Shown: piece by piece, positions 62,342 to 64,000 of the stretch
Position numbering within the stretch: the stretch's first letter is position 1
Layout: every line of letters starts with the position of its first letter
Assembly (NCBI RefSeq): GCF_003053845.1
Contig: NZ_QAYG01000002.1
Coordinates: 124,001-188,000 of the forward strand
Reading direction: 5' to 3'
Length of the DNA stretch: 64,000 nucleotides
Source of the DNA: Breoghania corrubedonensis
GTDB taxonomy: Bacteria; Pseudomonadota; Alphaproteobacteria; Rhizobiales; Stappiaceae
Notes under the pieces: generated by a model
Databases searched by the model: none
Told to the model about the DNA's origin: nothing
The model's input: only the letters and a program-made list of their open reading frames with translations
Position numbers and translations under genes: made by a program

Positions 62342-63250
62342 TCACTCGCCCGGGCAAGGCGCCGCCGGTTTTTCGTATTCGAGGGCGCTCAGCCCCCCAT
62401 CGACGGAAAAATCGCCATAGTCGAGGCGAAGCCGGCGGGTGACGCCGTTGGCGTACTGAATGAACGAAATCTCGTAGACCGGCTCACTCTCTTCCATCGG
62501 CGTATTCGGAGCGTAATAGCTCACCGTGACAGGCCAGGCGGTCCCCGCCCGCTTGCCGATCCTGGCGACGACCGCAGCATCGTCCTCGCCACGCTTGTGA
62601 TCGCCCGCCTGCGGCAGGTTTTCCTCCGCACCGATCGGCTTGCCGATGACGGTCAGCGTGGGAAAAATCGCGCGGCCGCTCTCCGACCCGTCGAACGTAT
62701 CCGCCTCCAGAATGTTCTTGCCCGCCTGCGCGGTATCGATGATCGCCTGGGTGTGCTCCACCGGGAAGAGCGCCTTTCCCTTCAGCGTGAGGCTCTCCTC
62801 CTCCGGCCGCTTCAGATCGACGGCAACCGCATCGTCCGCATGCCGGGCCCGGCCGAGAGTGTTCTCGGTCGCGACACCGTTGGCGAAGGTGCGCACGGTG
62901 AAATCGAACCCCTCCGCCGACTCGTAGGACGAGGTTTGCAGATCGGTCAGCTGCGAGCCGCCCTTGGTGTCGAAGATGCGCATCACCAGCCGGAAGGTCG
63001 ATGTGTACCCCTCGCACCGCGATCCGTTGACCTCGTAGACGATCCGCCCGTCCGCCCCCGCAATGCCGGACCGGTCGGTGGAATCGTCAAGCTTCAGATC
63101 GTAAACCGCGCGGTGCGGTGCCAGATCGACCGCGGCTTTCTGCGCCGCTGCCGAAAACGAACTGCCCCACAGCGTGATCGCAACAACGGCTCCCCCTGCA
63201 AGCGCACGGGAAAATTGGATGGAACGCAAACCGTACTGAAACACCGACAA
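62342..63250 (-). CDS. eipB: Cell envelope integrity protein EipB (DUF1849)
   Basis: 302 residues. N-terminal hydrophobic signal ALAGGAVVAITLWGSSFSAA followed by AQKAAVDLAPHRAVYDLKL, the EipB opening. Landmarks GRIVYEVNGSRCEGYTSTFR near 75 and the C-terminal PAAPCPGE, whose two cysteines probably form the disulfide known in Brucella EipB. EipB is a periplasmic beta-barrel-like protein that supports envelope integrity. The first codon used is TTG at 63250; a GTG six bases in is equally possible. Divergent from the RidA gene. Confidence 0.92.
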   Translation of the reverse strand: MSVFQYGLRSIQFSRALAGGAVVAITLWGSSFSAAAQKAAVDLAPHRAVYDLKLDDSTDRSGIAGADGRIVYEVNGSRCEGYTSTFRLVMRIFDTKGGSQLTDLQTSSYESAEGFDFTVRTFANGVATENTLGRARHADDAVAVDLKRPEEESLTLKGKALFPVEHTQAIIDTAQAGKNILEADTFDGSESGRAIFPTLTVIGKPIGAEENLPQAGDHKRGEDDAAVVARIGKRAGTAWPVTVSYYAPNTPMEESEPVYEISFIQYANGVTRRLRLDYGDFSVDGGLSALEYEKPAAPCPGE

Positions 63251-63456
63251 GCCTTTCGATCAGGGAGCATGCACGCCCCGCGCGAGCCGCCCGCACGCGC
63301 GCGAGAACATATGGGCTTACCATGCGCCAGATCGCACGCGCATGCCATATCGGGCCTGCATGAAAGAGCAGGATAACCTTGTTGCCGCCTCAGACAAATT
63401 GGGCCAATGTCGCCAACTCGTTCATCCAGATGCCTCCTTCCACCAGGAGAGACCCC

Positions 63457-63921
63457 ATGACCGGTCCGATCGAAAAACGGCTCGCCGACCTCGGCATCGT
63501 CCTGCCAAGCCCTGCCGCGCCGGCCGCCAACTACATGCCCTATGTCGTAAGCGGCCTGCATCTCTACATCTCGGGACAGTTGCCGTCCGATGCCGCCGGC
63601 GCTTTGCTGAAAGGCCGCTGCGGCGAGACGCTGTCGGTGGAGGAAGGCCAGAAGGCCGCCCGCCTGTGCGCCATCAACCTGCTGGCCCAGGCGAAGGCGG
63701 CGACCGGCGATCTCGGCCGTATCGCACGGCTCGTCAAACTCACCGGGTTCGTCAACTCGACCCCTGATTTCACCGACCAGCCCAAGGTGATCAACGGCGC
63801 TTCGGACCTGATGGTCGAGGCACTGGGCGACAAGGGGCGCCATGCGCGCTCCGCCGTCGGTGTCGCAGCCCTGCCGCTCGGCGTCGCCGTCGAGATCGAG
63901 GCGATTTTCGAACTCGCCTGA
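63457..63921 (+). CDS. RidA/YjgF family protein
   Basis: 154 residues from the ATG at 63457, which follows AGGAGAG. Sequence: GPIEKRLADLGIVLPSPAAPAANYMPYV, VSGLHLYISGQLP, INLLAQAKAATGDLGRIARLVKLTGFVNSTPDF and HARSAVGVAALPLGVAVEIEAI. The last segment has the Arg and Glu positions that classical RidA uses to hydrolyse reactive enamines and imines, but this longer, YjgF-like subgroup is not proven to do so. It is followed after 50 bases by a probable glycerophosphodiesterase gene. Confidence 0.93.
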   Translation: MTGPIEKRLADLGIVLPSPAAPAANYMPYVVSGLHLYISGQLPSDAAGALLKGRCGETLSVEEGQKAARLCAINLLAQAKAATGDLGRIARLVKLTGFVNSTPDFTDQPKVINGASDLMVEALGDKGRHARSAVGVAALPLGVAVEIEAIFELA

Positions 63922-63971
63922 CGATGCGCCCGAGGCTCGCCTTTGCGGCCTTCTGACAGGACAAGCCAACC

Positions 63972-64000
63972 ATGCCCGCCCCCGAATGGCTTACCGCCCG
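63972..64000 (+). CDS. Probable glycerophosphodiester phosphodiesterase (3' beyond window)
   Basis: ATG at 63972, with AGGA upstream, starts MPAPEWLTA and runs off the window. The opening resembles the N-terminus of small Rhizobiales glycerophosphodiester phosphodiesterases that commonly follow the RidA gene, but only nine codons are visible, so the call is tentative. Confidence 0.4.

Overview
The window looks like high-GC alphaproteobacterial DNA, most likely from the order Hyphomicrobiales (Rhizobiales). The basis is the conserved gene neighbourhood (gatCAB, ruvX, pyrB with a dihydroorotase-like partner, plsY-dprA, topA-rnr, rpmG, pleD-divK, DUF3572, dinB with an N-terminal zinc ribbon, eipB). 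I cannot name the genus from sequence reading alone.

Region 1 (1 to about 25509) is the late half of a Mu-like transposable prophage; its left end and early genes lie outside the window. Order: small terminase (5' partial), large terminase, portal, minor head protein with a C-terminal ADP-ribosyltransferase domain, a 67-residue coupled ORF, a Com-type zinc-finger protein, a DNA methyltransferase where Mu carries mom, protease with nested scaffold, a decoration-like protein, major head protein, gp35/36/31/37-like connector genes. The tail module is siphovirus-like (tube protein, Gp49-type protein, chaperone with a predicted -1 frameshift, tape measure with a lytic transglycosylase domain, distal tail genes, NlpC/P60, TipJ-type protein, fibre) rather than the contractile tail of Mu. 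The last gene is an SGNH/sialate-esterase-like hydrolase. Two 23-bp direct repeats at 25465-25509, ending in CA, are the predicted right end. A 25-codon open stretch immediately after it may be the tail of a gene broken by the insertion. Most phage genes overlap by 1-4 bases or are a few bases apart, suggesting long late transcripts.

Region 2 (25510-31789): tRNA-Ser(GCU) on the minus strand, a Sel1-repeat protein, a DUF2147 secreted protein, and a minus-strand osmoregulated periplasmic glucan cluster (opgG, a small unknown gene, opgH).

Region 3 (31790-44284): gatB, a FlhB-like and a FliK-like flagellar pair, DUF6455, gatA-gatC, a YHS protein, a UPF0173 hydrolase, an unknown gene, a sulfotransferase, ruvX, a small lipoprotein and an AidB-like acyl-CoA dehydrogenase.

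Region 4 (44493-55248): a plus-strand run of pyrB, a dihydroorotase homologue that has lost its metal-binding motif, plsY, dprA, then topA, rnr, DUF983 and a Nudix hydrolase with short spacing.

Region 5 (55249-64000): an MFS transporter, rpmG with a clear terminator, pleD-divK (c-di-GMP and cell-cycle signalling, minus strand), DUF3572, a HAD hydrolase, dinB, eipB, a RidA-family protein and the first codons of a probable glycerophosphodiester phosphodiesterase. Intergenic spaces carry a dispersed repeat with core CGTCATTGCCCG (four copies seen) and several tandem duplications and hairpins.
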